Assembly: GCA_945870085.1 (NCBI GenBank)
Contig: CAMBQX010000119.1
Coordinates: 1 to 5,538, forward strand
Origin: Bifidobacterium breve
GTDB taxonomy: Bacteria > Actinomycetota > Actinomycetes > S36-B12
Direction: 5' to 3'
Length of the DNA stretch: 5,538 bases
In this document: piece after piece, positions 1 through 5,538 of the stretch
How positions within the stretch are numbered: the stretch's first letter is position 1
Layout: every line of letters begins with the position of its first letter
Position numbers and translations under genes: made by a program
The notes under the pieces: generated by a model
Told to the model about the DNA's origin: nothing
The model's database searches: none
Seen by the model: only the letters and a program-made list of their open reading frames with translations

Positions 1-81
1 CACGTGGTCGACACCACAAATTTCACGCTTATTGAAGTAATTGATCAAGTATGCGCCCTTGCTGCTGGTGTTGACCGGTGA
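1..81 (+). CDS. cmk: Cytidylate kinase, C-terminal fragment (probable)
   Basis: Frame 1 is open from the window edge to a TGA at 79-81 and encodes 26 residues beginning HVVDTTNFTLIEVIDQV. A 'VVDTT/S-x-hydrophobic-T-hydrophobic-(D/E)-E-V' tail is typical of bacterial (d)CMP kinase, which phosphorylates CMP and dCMP in the cytoplasm for nucleotide supply. The position supports this: in many actinobacteria cmk lies just upstream of an acyltransferase gene and der, and that order is seen here. The stop codon overlaps the next start codon (GTGA), so the genes are probably co-transcribed and translationally coupled. Only the tail is present, so the P-loop and CMP-binding residues cannot be checked. 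The assignment rests on the tail motif and the neighbours. Confidence 0.7.
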   Translation, partial: HVVDTTNFTLIEVIDQVCALAAGVDR

Positions 82-701
82 TTGGGCCTGATTTAGCGCA
101 ATTGGCAGGCCGGGCAGCGCACTCGCGAAATATTGGTGCCTTGCTGGCGCGTGCGGCTTATCGAGTTGAGGTGCATGGTCGCCACCATGTGCCCATAAGC
201 GGCCCAGTCATGCTGGTGGGAAGCGACCTAAATCTGTTCTCCGCTGCAATAGTTGCATCGGTGGCTTGCCGACCAATTCACACACTGGCTCCCGGGGCGC
301 TCGCACAACGAGGTGATATTCCGGTGATTTCACCGGGTATTGCCGCCGCGCAGTGGGCACTTGAACTGCTCTCGGCGGGTGCTGCGATCATGGTTACCGC
401 GGATGTTCCACCCCCTGGGTATTTATTGGCGCACGGGTCGGTCCCGATCACTCCGGTAGTGGTTTTCGGAGGGTCGGGAAAGGTAGCGGATGATCCGCCC
501 AGATTGCGCTCTAAAATCGAGGTCTACTTCTGTGCACCACACACGATCGAGGCCAAAGCGAGCGAATCCGAGACTTCGGATCCTTGCGCACTTCGGGTGG
601 TTCAGGGCTTAAGTGAAAGGGTTCGTCAGTTGACGAGCGACGCTAGAAATGAATGTGGCAGGCGAAGTGGCCTGCCGGTAATTGGAAGGGTGCACCGATG
701 A
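78..701 (+). CDS. PlsC/LPLAT-fold acyltransferase-like protein lacking the catalytic motifs
   Basis: 207 residues. The frame follows the lysophospholipid acyltransferase pattern: 'VEVHGRHHVPISGPVMLVG' at 30-48 resembles the lead-in to motif I, 'AQRGDIPV' at 76-83 resembles the GxIPV element, and 'SVPITPVVVFGG' at 121-132 resembles the late VP-hydrophobic-P strand. The catalytic NHxxxxD is replaced: the His position reads D50 and the Asp position S55 (GSDLNLFS). The FPEG phosphate-binding motif is replaced by VTAD at 106-109. Acyl transfer to lysophosphatidate is therefore unlikely, and I infer a pseudoenzyme or a repurposed fold, probably membrane-associated. The GTG start at 78 overlaps the upstream TGA and has no strong Shine-Dalgarno, which suggests coupling. 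The stop overlaps the der ATG. The frame is intact with no internal stop, so it looks maintained rather than decaying. The family call is good; the function is unknown. Confidence 0.75.
   Translation: MIGPDLAQLAGRAAHSRNIGALLARAAYRVEVHGRHHVPISGPVMLVGSDLNLFSAAIVASVACRPIHTLAPGALAQRGDIPVISPGIAAAQWALELLSAGAAIMVTADVPPPGYLLAHGSVPITPVVVFGGSGKVADDPPRLRSKIEVYFCAPHTIEAKASESETSDPCALRVVQGLSERVRQLTSDARNECGRRSGLPVIGRVHR
684..690 (+). promoter_or_regulatory. Ribosome binding site fixing the der start
   Basis: GGAAGGG lies 7 bases before the ATG at 698. It selects this start over an in-frame ATG at 653 that would add 15 residues encoded inside the acyltransferase gene. The chosen ATG forms an ATGA overlap with the upstream stop. 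Confidence 0.75.
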
Positions 702-2251
702 GTGATGGATGGGTTGCCGTAGGCGACGAAGATGAAGCCGAGCCCGATCTCGCCGCTGATGAGCCAAGTGCTGCCGGAGTTGACGATGATTGGGTTGACG
801 ATGATGGGGTTGACGATGATGAGGCGGATGGTGCCGAAGATTTAGTGCTGGAGGCCGCCTTGGCTGCCGCTCGTGGCGAATTCGGTGACTTCGACAGCGC
901 ATTGGCTGAATTAACTCAACCAGGTGATGGTGAACCCGGGCTTCCGGTGCTGGCTGTTGTTGGTCGTCCGAATGTCGGCAAATCAACCCTTGTCAATCGC
1001 ATTATTGGCCGCCGCGAGGCCGTGGTTGAAGATGTACCCGGCGTTACCCGAGACCGCGTCACTTATGAAGCGGAGTGGAATAGCAAGCGCTTTATGGTGA
1101 TCGATACGGGCGGCTGGGATTTGAAAGTTCGTGGCTTACAGGCACAAATTGCCGCGCAAGCTGAGCGCGCCGTGAGTGATGCTGATGCTGTGGTGTTCGT
1201 TGTTGATGCTCGAGTTGGGGCGACCGACACAGACGAAGCCGTGGTGAAGGTGCTGCGCAGGTCAGGGAAGCCGGTTCTGCTCGTCGCAAATAAAGTGGAT
1301 GATCGGGCCACCGAGATTGAGGCGACAAAGCTATGGTCACTTGGCTTGGGGGAGCCGCGTCCAGTATCAGCCCTACATGGCCACGGCGCTGGCGACTTGA
1401 TGGACGACATCGTGAAGATGCTTCCCGAAGTTGGGCACGGCACCTCGCGTGAAGGCGGACCACGACGAGTAGCGCTCCTCGGCCGGCCCAATGTTGGTAA
1501 GTCTTCACTACTAAATGCCTTGGCAGGTTCCGAACGCGTTGTTGTTGATGAAGTGGCCGGCACTACCGTTGATCCTGTTGATGAGTTGATCACCCTCGAT
1601 GACCGCTTGTGGTGGTTCGTCGATACCGCCGGTATTCGGCGCCGGTCCAAGGATGCAAGTGGTCATGAGTACTACGCCACCCTCAGAACTCAAGGCGCCC
1701 TTGATCGAGCAGAGGTAGCCATCGTGCTGATCGATGCCTCCGCGGTTCTGAGTGAGCAAGACGTGCGAATTATCTCAATGGTCAATGAATCTGGCCGTGC
1801 GCTAATTCTCGCTTTCAATAAATGGGATCTAAGTGACGAGGATCGACGAATCTATCTAGAGCGCGAAATTGACCGTGATTTGGCGCAAGTTGCTTGGGCC
1901 CCGCGGGTTAATATTTCAGCGCGCACCAAGCGCCACATGGACCGATTAACACCTGCCCTTGAGGCGGCGCTTGCGGGCTGGGAAACTCGAATTTCAACCG
2001 GTCGACTCAATCAGTTCTTTACCGAGTTAACCCAGGCTCATCCACACCCATTGCGCGGGGGCAAGCAGCCGCGAATCTTGTTTGCGGCTCAAGTTTCAGT
2101 AGGCCCCCCCACCTTCGCCCTATTCACCACCGGGTTCCTAGAAGCCGGCTATCGGCGATTTATTGAGCGGCGGCTGCGGGAGGACTTCGGTTTTGCTGGT
2201 ACTCCGATTCGCATCGTGATGCGGGTGCGCGAGAAACGATCCCGTCGATGA
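698..2251 (+). CDS. der: Ribosome biogenesis GTPase Der (EngA)
   Basis: 517 residues. Der is an essential tandem-GTPase that binds the maturing 50S subunit in the cytoplasm. Domain 1 shows GRPNVGKST (89-97), DTGGW (136-140) and NKVD (198-201). Domain 2 shows GRPNVGKSS (262-270), DTAGI (309-313), NKWD (374-377) and SA (407-408). The C-terminal KH-like domain spans about 425-517 and carries the PPTFALF and GTPIRI elements. All expected nucleotide-binding motifs are present, so both GTPase domains should be active. About 80 residues precede the first GTPase domain; the first 48 contain 22 Asp/Glu and no Lys/Arg, including a VDDDx repeat. N-terminal extensions are known in actinobacterial Der and explain the length above the roughly 440-490 residues of other Der proteins. 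The start is chosen from the Shine-Dalgarno at 684-690 and the ATGA overlap with the acyltransferase-like gene. Confidence 0.97.
   Translation: MSDGWVAVGDEDEAEPDLAADEPSAAGVDDDWVDDDGVDDDEADGAEDLVLEAALAAARGEFGDFDSALAELTQPGDGEPGLPVLAVVGRPNVGKSTLVNRIIGRREAVVEDVPGVTRDRVTYEAEWNSKRFMVIDTGGWDLKVRGLQAQIAAQAERAVSDADAVVFVVDARVGATDTDEAVVKVLRRSGKPVLLVANKVDDRATEIEATKLWSLGLGEPRPVSALHGHGAGDLMDDIVKMLPEVGHGTSREGGPRRVALLGRPNVGKSSLLNALAGSERVVVDEVAGTTVDPVDELITLDDRLWWFVDTAGIRRRSKDASGHEYYATLRTQGALDRAEVAIVLIDASAVLSEQDVRIISMVNESGRALILAFNKWDLSDEDRRIYLEREIDRDLAQVAWAPRVNISARTKRHMDRLTPALEAALAGWETRISTGRLNQFFTELTQAHPHPLRGGKQPRILFAAQVSVGPPTFALFTTGFLEAGYRRFIERRLREDFGFAGTPIRIVMRVREKRSRR
779..823 (+). repeat. 15-base in-frame tandem repeat, 3 copies, in der
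   Basis: Three adjacent units begin GTTGACGATGAT and differ only in the last three bases (TGG, GGG, GAG). They encode VDDDW, VDDDG and VDDDE, residues 28-42 of Der, within the acidic extension. The near-identity at base level points to recent duplication by slippage. Copy number changes would keep the frame. Confidence 0.9.
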
Positions 2252-2286
2252 AGGGCGCAGGTCGGCGCCTGTAGAGTTCGGCTGCG

Positions 2287-2360
2287 CGGGCTGTGGCGCA
2301 GTTTGGTAGCGCGTCCGGCTGGGGGCCGGAAGGCCGCAGGTTCAAGTCCTGTCAGCCCGA
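2287..2360 (+). tRNA. tRNA-Pro, anticodon GGG
   Basis: The 74-base sequence folds as a complete cloverleaf. The acceptor stem CGGGCTG (2287-2293) pairs perfectly with CAGCCCG (2353-2359), with discriminator A2360. The D stem GCGC (2296-2299) pairs with GCGC (2309-2312) around a loop containing GG. The anticodon stem TCCGG (2314-2318) pairs with CCGGA (2326-2330). The loop CTGGGGG places GGG at 2321-2323, reading CCC and CCU proline codons. The T stem GCAGG pairs with CCTGT (one G-U pair) around TTCAAGT. C1-G72 with A73 is a bacterial tRNA-Pro identity pattern. CCA is not encoded, so a nucleotidyltransferase must add it. It begins 35 bases after der with no convincing promoter of its own, and it may be processed from the der transcript. 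Confidence 0.96.
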
Positions 2361-2379
2361 CTCGAAGTCCAGTGCGTGG

Positions 2380-2667
2380 CTAAAAGGCCTGCACCACGAT
2401 ACTTAAGATCAAGCAGGCGACGGCAATCCACCACATGAGCACGCCGATCGCCACGACCCTAAGCGGTGCCCGATATTCGCCGGCGGCATAGTGCAAAGTG
2501 TTCTTGGCGATTGCGGACAGTGGGGTCGCATCCTTTCGGGCGTCGCCGGATGGATCGCGCTGTGACCAGTAGGCGCGCTCATTCGACATCCCTAAGAGGA
2601 TGAAGGCAGCGGCAAAAATCGCCAGTACAACGGCGAAGATGAGCAAGGTTAGGGCGGCCATTGACAT
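2380..2667 (-). CDS. Small two-helix membrane protein of unknown function
   Basis: 95 residues; I do not recognise the family. Two hydrophobic segments are visible, about 4-26 and 71-93, joined by a hydrophilic stretch (27-70) with several Arg/Lys (R31, R37, R44, K45, K55, R66, R70). By the positive-inside rule the loop should face the cytoplasm, with both termini outside. There is no signal-peptide cleavage pattern or lipobox. The start is ATG at 2667, preceded by AGGG with 7 bases of spacing; a second ATG two codons in is possible. It begins 24 bases after the LacI-type gene on the same strand, so it is probably the last gene of the iolG-lacI operon. Its stop lies only 19 bases from the 3' end of the convergent tRNA. 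A role in the catabolic module (for example with a transporter) would be a guess. Confidence 0.72.
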   Translation of the reverse strand: MSMAALTLLIFAVVLAIFAAAFILLGMSNERAYWSQRDPSGDARKDATPLSAIAKNTLHYAAGEYRAPLRVVAIGVLMWWIAVACLILSIVVQAF

Positions 2668-2691
2668 ATCTGAACCCTAGCGCTTCGCGGC

Positions 2692-3702
2692 TCACCCGTG
2701 ATAGACGCCGGTGGAGTTGCGAATCACGAGCCTGGGTTCGAGCCCGATATGAACAGGTGGCCGGGTGGGGTCTTTGATGCGCAAGAAGAGCAGGGCGGCG
2801 GCGTCAAGGCCCATCGTCGCGAGGGGCTGCGCGATTGTGGTGAGACCAATTGAGCGCAGGCCACCTAGTGCCATACCGTCATAGCCGATTATTGATAGCT
2901 CATCGGGCACCTTAAGGCCACGATCTGCGGCGGCCGCGAGTGCGCCGACCGCGGCCAGGTCATTAGCGACAAAAATCGCGCTGTGCCCCATCTTGGAGTC
3001 CAGGGCCGCGCAAGTCCCGCGGTAGCCACCTTCATCGGTAAAGGCACCTTCGTAGCTGGCCAGTTGCGCGGCGAGGCCGTAGCCTGTCATTGCGGACTCG
3101 TATCCGGATTTGCGCATAAGTGCGACTTCATTATCACCGCCGGTGATGTGTGCGATGGCTCGATGGCCAAGGCTATAGAGGTGATCGACGGCCATTCGCC
3201 CCCCGGCGTTGTCGTCATTGCTGATGGAATCGAGACCGGCGATATCAGACTCTGCGCGACTGATGATCACCGTGGGGCAGTAACCCTTGATGGCCGCACG
3301 TGCACCGGCGGGCATGCGGTGCCCAATTATCACTAGCCCCTCAACTTGAAATTCAAGTAATTTCTCGATCTCGCTCTGCTCCAATTCGGCGTCTTCACTG
3401 CCGGTAACGAGCATGGTGTGGTACCCGCTCGCGCGAACTTGCCGTTGCACTCCATCGATAATTTCGGCGGAAATTGGATTATGTAAATCCTGAACCAGAA
3501 CCCCAATGGTGTTACTTCGCCGATCGGCAAGACTGCGTGCTGCGGCATTGGGGCGGTAGCCAAGTTCGTCAGCCGCAGCCCGGATTGCGGTCAGGCTTTC
3601 TGGTGAAACCCGGCCGCTGTCGCGCATTGCCAGTGAGACCAATGACTTGGAGACACCGGCCAGTGCGGCGACGTCCTTAATTGTCGGTCTGGGTGCTGCC
3701 AT
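2692..3702 (-). CDS. LacI-family transcriptional regulator
   Basis: 336 residues, the usual LacI-family length. The N-terminal helix-turn-helix is at 7-26 (TIKDVAALAGVSKSLVS...), followed by the hinge region YRPNAAARSLA (49-59), whose leucine L58 matches the one that inserts into the central CpG of LacI-type operators. From about 64 (NTIGVLV) to the end is a periplasmic-binding-protein-like effector domain, with family signatures such as FVANDLAAVGAL (244-255), IIGYDG (271-276) and TTIAQP (288-293). The recognition helix reads SKSLVSLAM rather than the common SKATVSRVL. The ATG at 3702 is chosen because it sits directly before the HTH; the open frame extends 49 codons upstream but only as out-of-frame iolG sequence. 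It starts 2 bases after the iolG stop without a strong Shine-Dalgarno, suggesting coupling. It is probably the local repressor responding to inositol or a related compound; the inducer is inferred from neighbours only. Confidence 0.93.
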   Translation of the reverse strand: MAAPRPTIKDVAALAGVSKSLVSLAMRDSGRVSPESLTAIRAAADELGYRPNAAARSLADRRSNTIGVLVQDLHNPISAEIIDGVQRQVRASGYHTMLVTGSEDAELEQSEIEKLLEFQVEGLVIIGHRMPAGARAAIKGYCPTVIISRAESDIAGLDSISNDDNAGGRMAVDHLYSLGHRAIAHITGGDNEVALMRKSGYESAMTGYGLAAQLASYEGAFTDEGGYRGTCAALDSKMGHSAIFVANDLAAVGALAAAADRGLKVPDELSIIGYDGMALGGLRSIGLTTIAQPLATMGLDAAALLFLRIKDPTRPPVHIGLEPRLVIRNSTGVYHG

Positions 3703-3704
3703 CT

Positions 3705-4724
3705 TCAGTTGATTTCGTCGATGCTGACCTGCCGGCCTTGGGTCGCTGAGATGGCGGCCGCCATGGCAATTGCTACCGGTGCGCGGCCGTCGGCGCCGGA
3801 GACCGGTGAGGCCCCGCCATTCAAAGCGTAATTGGTGAAGGCCAGCCATTCATTCTTGAAAGACTCGGCGTATCGCTCGAGGAAGAAGTATTGGAACGGG
3901 GCCTGCTGGGAGGATTCCGGCAAGTAGATCTGTGAGTTGTTGACCCGCTGATTGTCCGAGATTGCCATACCCGATGTCCCGAAGGCCTCTACCCGCTGGT
4001 CGTAGCCGTAGACGGCTTTTCGGCTGCCATCAATTGTGGTGATGGCTCCGTTGGCGTGCGTCAGAACCGCAATGGCAGTATCGAAATCACCTATCGCTGC
4101 GATTTGCTCATCGAAGAGGGCTGCTCCTTGTGCCCAAACCTTAACCACGGGGGAGCCCATGATGAAGTTGGCCATATCAAAATCGTGGATGAGCATGTCG
4201 GCCCAAATCCCGCCGCTCATCTTGAGGTATTCAATTGGTGGTGGGGCCGGATCCCGACTGGTGATGCGCGCCATAGTGAGTCTGCCGAGGGCACCAGACC
4301 TCGCAGCCTGCTGGACGCTGGCGTGCCCGGGATCAAATCTTCGATTGAACCCAACCATGAATGGCACCCCGGCCGCCTCGGTTGCTGCTATGGCAGCATC
4401 AACCTCAGCCAGAGACATGCTTATCGGTTTCTCGCAGAATACCGCCTTGCCGGCGGCGGCGGCTTTGATGATCAGCTCACCGTGGGTTGGGGTAGCGGTG
4501 CAGATCGCGATGGCGTCAACATCAGGGGCGGCAAGCAGCTCATCGATATCGGCGGCGGCAGCAACATCAAACTGGTTAGCGACGAAGGCCGCGGTATCGG
4601 CCGAGATGTCGTAGACGGCGGTTAGCTGCGCATTTGGTACTTGCTCGGTGATGACACGCGCATGTAGTTGGCCGATCCGACCAACTCCGGCGATGGCGAT
4701 ACCCAACTTGCCGGTTGCCTTCAT
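3705..4724 (-). CDS. iolG: Gfo/Idh/MocA oxidoreductase, probable inositol 2-dehydrogenase
   Basis: 339 residues, matching the usual 330-350. The NAD-binding Rossmann domain begins with GIAIAGVGRIGQLHA (8-22). D39 at the end of the second strand (AVYD) favours NAD over NADP. The family EKP motif is at 98-100, and the GG-x5-D-x3-HD-x-D block is at 171-183, giving K99, D176 and H180 as the expected catalytic triad of inositol dehydrogenases. The predicted reaction is oxidation of myo-inositol (or a related cyclitol or sugar) to the 2-keto form in the cytoplasm. The ATG at 4724 is chosen because GGAGG lies 8 bases upstream and it directly precedes the Rossmann motif; the open frame continues upstream to 5048 but through the divergent gene. 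It is first in an operon with the LacI regulator, and it diverges from an IolE-like gene. Substrate specificity within this large family is not certain. Confidence 0.88.
   Translation of the reverse strand: MKATGKLGIAIAGVGRIGQLHARVITEQVPNAQLTAVYDISADTAAFVANQFDVAAAADIDELLAAPDVDAIAICTATPTHGELIIKAAAAGKAVFCEKPISMSLAEVDAAIAATEAAGVPFMVGFNRRFDPGHASVQQAARSGALGRLTMARITSRDPAPPPIEYLKMSGGIWADMLIHDFDMANFIMGSPVVKVWAQGAALFDEQIAAIGDFDTAIAVLTHANGAITTIDGSRKAVYGYDQRVEAFGTSGMAISDNQRVNNSQIYLPESSQQAPFQYFFLERYAESFKNEWLAFTNYALNGGASPVSGADGRAPVAIAMAAAISATQGRQVSIDEIN
3888..3900 (-). promoter_or_regulatory. Possible intragenic auxiliary operator half-site in iolG
   Basis: GTATTGGAACGGG on the + strand is the exact reverse complement of 13 bases at 4797-4809 in the divergent control region. 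It contains one operator half (TTGGAACG), but the other half (GGGCCT) is not symmetric. It lies about 900 bases from the main operator, a distance compatible with looping. It is also ordinary coding sequence, so chance cannot be excluded. Confidence 0.3.
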
Positions 4725-4732
4725 GGCCTGCG

Positions 4733-4737
4733 CCTCC
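4733..4737 (-). promoter_or_regulatory. Ribosome binding site fixing the iolG start
   Basis: GGAGG on the - strand ends 8 bases before the ATG at 4724. It decides this start over upstream in-frame starts, which would run 108 codons into and past the divergent control region. Confidence 0.8.
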
Positions 4738-4764
4738 AGATCGAGTGCTTGCGTTCGCCTACAT

Positions 4765-4794
4765 ATTGTGGCACGCTGCGTTGGACCGTTCCAA
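4765..4794 (-). promoter_or_regulatory. Candidate promoter of the iolG-lacI operon
   Basis: Read on the - strand, TTGGAA (4794-4789) and CACAAT (4770-4765) are separated by 18 bases, each matching 4 of 6 consensus bases of a housekeeping-sigma promoter. Transcription would start near 4758, leaving a leader of about 34 bases that includes the GGAGG. The -35 element coincides with the right half of the operator, which fits repression by occlusion. The match is modest. Confidence 0.4.
4781..4794. promoter_or_regulatory. LacI-family operator candidate
   Basis: TTGGACCGTTCCAA is a 14-base near-palindrome centred on CG, with 12 of 14 positions symmetric; a single C/T pair breaks the symmetry. Size, symmetry and the central CpG are characteristic of LacI/PurR-family operators, and the regulator encoded two genes away keeps the hinge leucine that reads this CpG. 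The site lies between divergent iolG and the IolE-like gene, so one bound dimer could control both. Confidence 0.65.
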
Positions 4795-4810
4795 TACCCG
4801 TTCCAATACC
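4787..4810. repeat. 12-base tandem repeat duplicating the operator half-site
   Basis: CGTTCCAATACC occurs twice in immediate succession (4787-4798 and 4799-4810). The first copy supplies the right half of the palindrome at 4781-4794. The second supplies an additional half-site (CGTTCCAA, 4799-4806) shifted by 12 bases, roughly one helical turn, on nearly the same DNA face. It lies 14 bases before the start of the divergent gene. Confidence 0.85.
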
Positions 4811-4824
4811 CTGGGAAATCCACC

Positions 4825-5538
4825 ATGACTGACCTGATGTCAAGAGTTGCCTCGGCCCCTATCTCCTGGGGGATCTGCGAGGTACCGGGCTGGGGGGCGA
4901 TGTTGCCCACCGGCCGGGTATTGGGGGAGATGGCCAGTTTGGGGCTCTCGGCCACCGAACTCGGCGCCCCGGGATTCCTGCCAACCTCCCCGGAGGCGGT
5001 GAAAGCCGAACTCGCCGAGTTCGAGATGACTTTGCTGGGCGGATTCACTCCGCTGGTATTACATGATCGGCGTCAGCGGGATGCGACGATCGCCAGCGCC
5101 ATGGCGACCGCCGCCTTATTCGAGCGGGCCGGTGCTACCGAATTCATTTCAGCGGTGGTGATGGACGATGGGTGGTCGGTGCCCAGAGCACTTGACGCCG
5201 ATGAAATGCACCACCTGATCGAGATGCTGGGTGTCATCGATGAAATTTGTGCGTCACACGGGCTGCAGCAGGTACTGCACCCACACGTTCAAACCTTGGT
5301 TGAAACCGCAAGTGATGTGCGACGGGTACTAGATAACTGTGCGGTCAAATGGTGCCTGGATACTGGTCACCTCGCAATCGGCGGCGTCGATCCCGTGGAA
5401 TTCGCGCGCGAGGCGGCCGAGCGGGTTGGTCATGTGCACCTAAAGGATGTGAACATGAAGATGGCTGGTCCGGTGCTAAGCCATGAGATGTCGATCATGG
5501 CTGGTGTCCAAGGTGGACTCTTTACCCCGCTGGGGCAA
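4825..5538 (+). CDS. IolE-like sugar isomerase/epimerase or inosose dehydratase (3' end missing)
   Basis: The frame is open for 238 codons to the window edge. It shows the xylose-isomerase-like TIM-barrel pattern: APISWGICEVPGWG (11-24), TELG with E45, HPHVQT with H154 (152-157), DTGH (179-182) and HVHLKD (203-208). These Glu, His and Asp positions are the usual divalent-metal and substrate ligands. The opening 'API-x-W' and the late 'GGLFTPLG' resemble inosose dehydratase IolE, which removes water from 2-keto-myo-inositol, the product of IolG. Family members are near 300 residues, so about 50-60 are missing. The ATG at 4825 has GGGA 8 bases upstream; an ATG four codons later is possible. It is divergent from iolG and shares the operator. 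IolE, IolH or a sugar epimerase cannot be separated without the C-terminus, so no symbol is given. Confidence 0.82.
   Translation, partial: MTDLMSRVASAPISWGICEVPGWGAMLPTGRVLGEMASLGLSATELGAPGFLPTSPEAVKAELAEFEMTLLGGFTPLVLHDRRQRDATIASAMATAALFERAGATEFISAVVMDDGWSVPRALDADEMHHLIEMLGVIDEICASHGLQQVLHPHVQTLVETASDVRRVLDNCAVKWCLDTGHLAIGGVDPVEFAREAAERVGHVHLKDVNMKMAGPVLSHEMSIMAGVQGGLFTPLGQ

Noticed and set aside
609..986. - strand open frame rich in His, Arg and Gln
   Set aside because: It is the complement of the acidic Asp-rich repeat of der, which reads as His/Arg/Gln on the other strand.
1063..1759. Several - strand open frames opposite der
   Set aside because: They are low-complexity Ser/Thr/Arg- or Gln/His-rich translations of the complement of a conserved gene, with no ribosome binding site or domain pattern.
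2270..2277. TGTAGAGT as a -10 element for the tRNA
   Set aside because: The -10 match is partial and there is no acceptable -35 at 16-18 bases, so transcription from the der operon is at least as likely.
2983..3336. + strand open frame of 117 codons opposite the LacI gene
   Set aside because: It is a shadow of the effector domain; no independent start signal or recognisable motif was seen.
3751..3764. Perfect 14-base palindrome ATGGCGGCCGCCAT
   Set aside because: It falls in an alanine-rich stretch of iolG (AMAAAIS), where GCC/GCG codons easily make such palindromes; it does not resemble the operator and has no second copy.
4036..4625. Two overlapping + strand open frames of about 190 codons opposite iolG
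   Set aside because: They are antisense to a well-supported dehydrogenase with intact motifs, show no family resemblance, and are expected shadows of GC-rich codon use.
4781..4809. + strand promoter TTGGAC with CAATAC, 17-base spacing, for the IolE-like gene
   Set aside because: Both hexamers match poorly and the implied transcription start would fall within the ribosome binding site. The true promoter of this gene is not clear.

Overview
The window looks like an actinobacterial chromosome of moderate-to-high GC. The main reasons are the gene order cytidylate kinase, PlsC-like acyltransferase, der on the + strand, a Der GTPase with a long acidic N-terminal extension, and a tRNA gene that does not encode its CCA tail. 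TTA and other AT-rich codons are common enough that an extreme-GC Streptomyces-type genome is unlikely. I cannot assign a genus.

Left half (1-2360, + strand): a housekeeping block. It holds the last codons of a probable cmk, then a small PlsC/LPLAT-fold protein that has lost its catalytic motifs, then der. Both junctions are 4-base start/stop overlaps (GTGA and ATGA), so the three genes are very probably one translationally coupled operon. A tRNA-Pro(GGG) gene follows der after 35 bases.

Right half (2380-5538): a sugar or polyol catabolic module, probably for inositol or a related cyclitol. On the - strand, iolG-like dehydrogenase, a LacI-family regulator and a two-helix membrane protein are packed with gaps of 2 and 24 bases. 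On the + strand, diverging from iolG across a 100-base gap, is an IolE/xylose-isomerase-like TIM-barrel gene that runs off the window. The gap holds a 14-base near-palindrome with a central CG, typical of LacI-family operators, embedded in a 12-base tandem repeat. It overlaps a candidate -35 element for the - strand operon. The simplest model is that the LacI protein represses its own operon and probably the divergent gene until a cyclitol-type inducer is present. A 13-base exact inverted copy of the operator repeat lies inside iolG and could be an auxiliary site.

There is no mobile-element gene, CRISPR array or obvious defence system. The most unusual items are the catalytically degenerate acyltransferase locked between cmk and der, and the repeated operator with its intragenic copy. 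The longest gene-free stretch is about 128 bases (2252-2379), which contains the tRNA.
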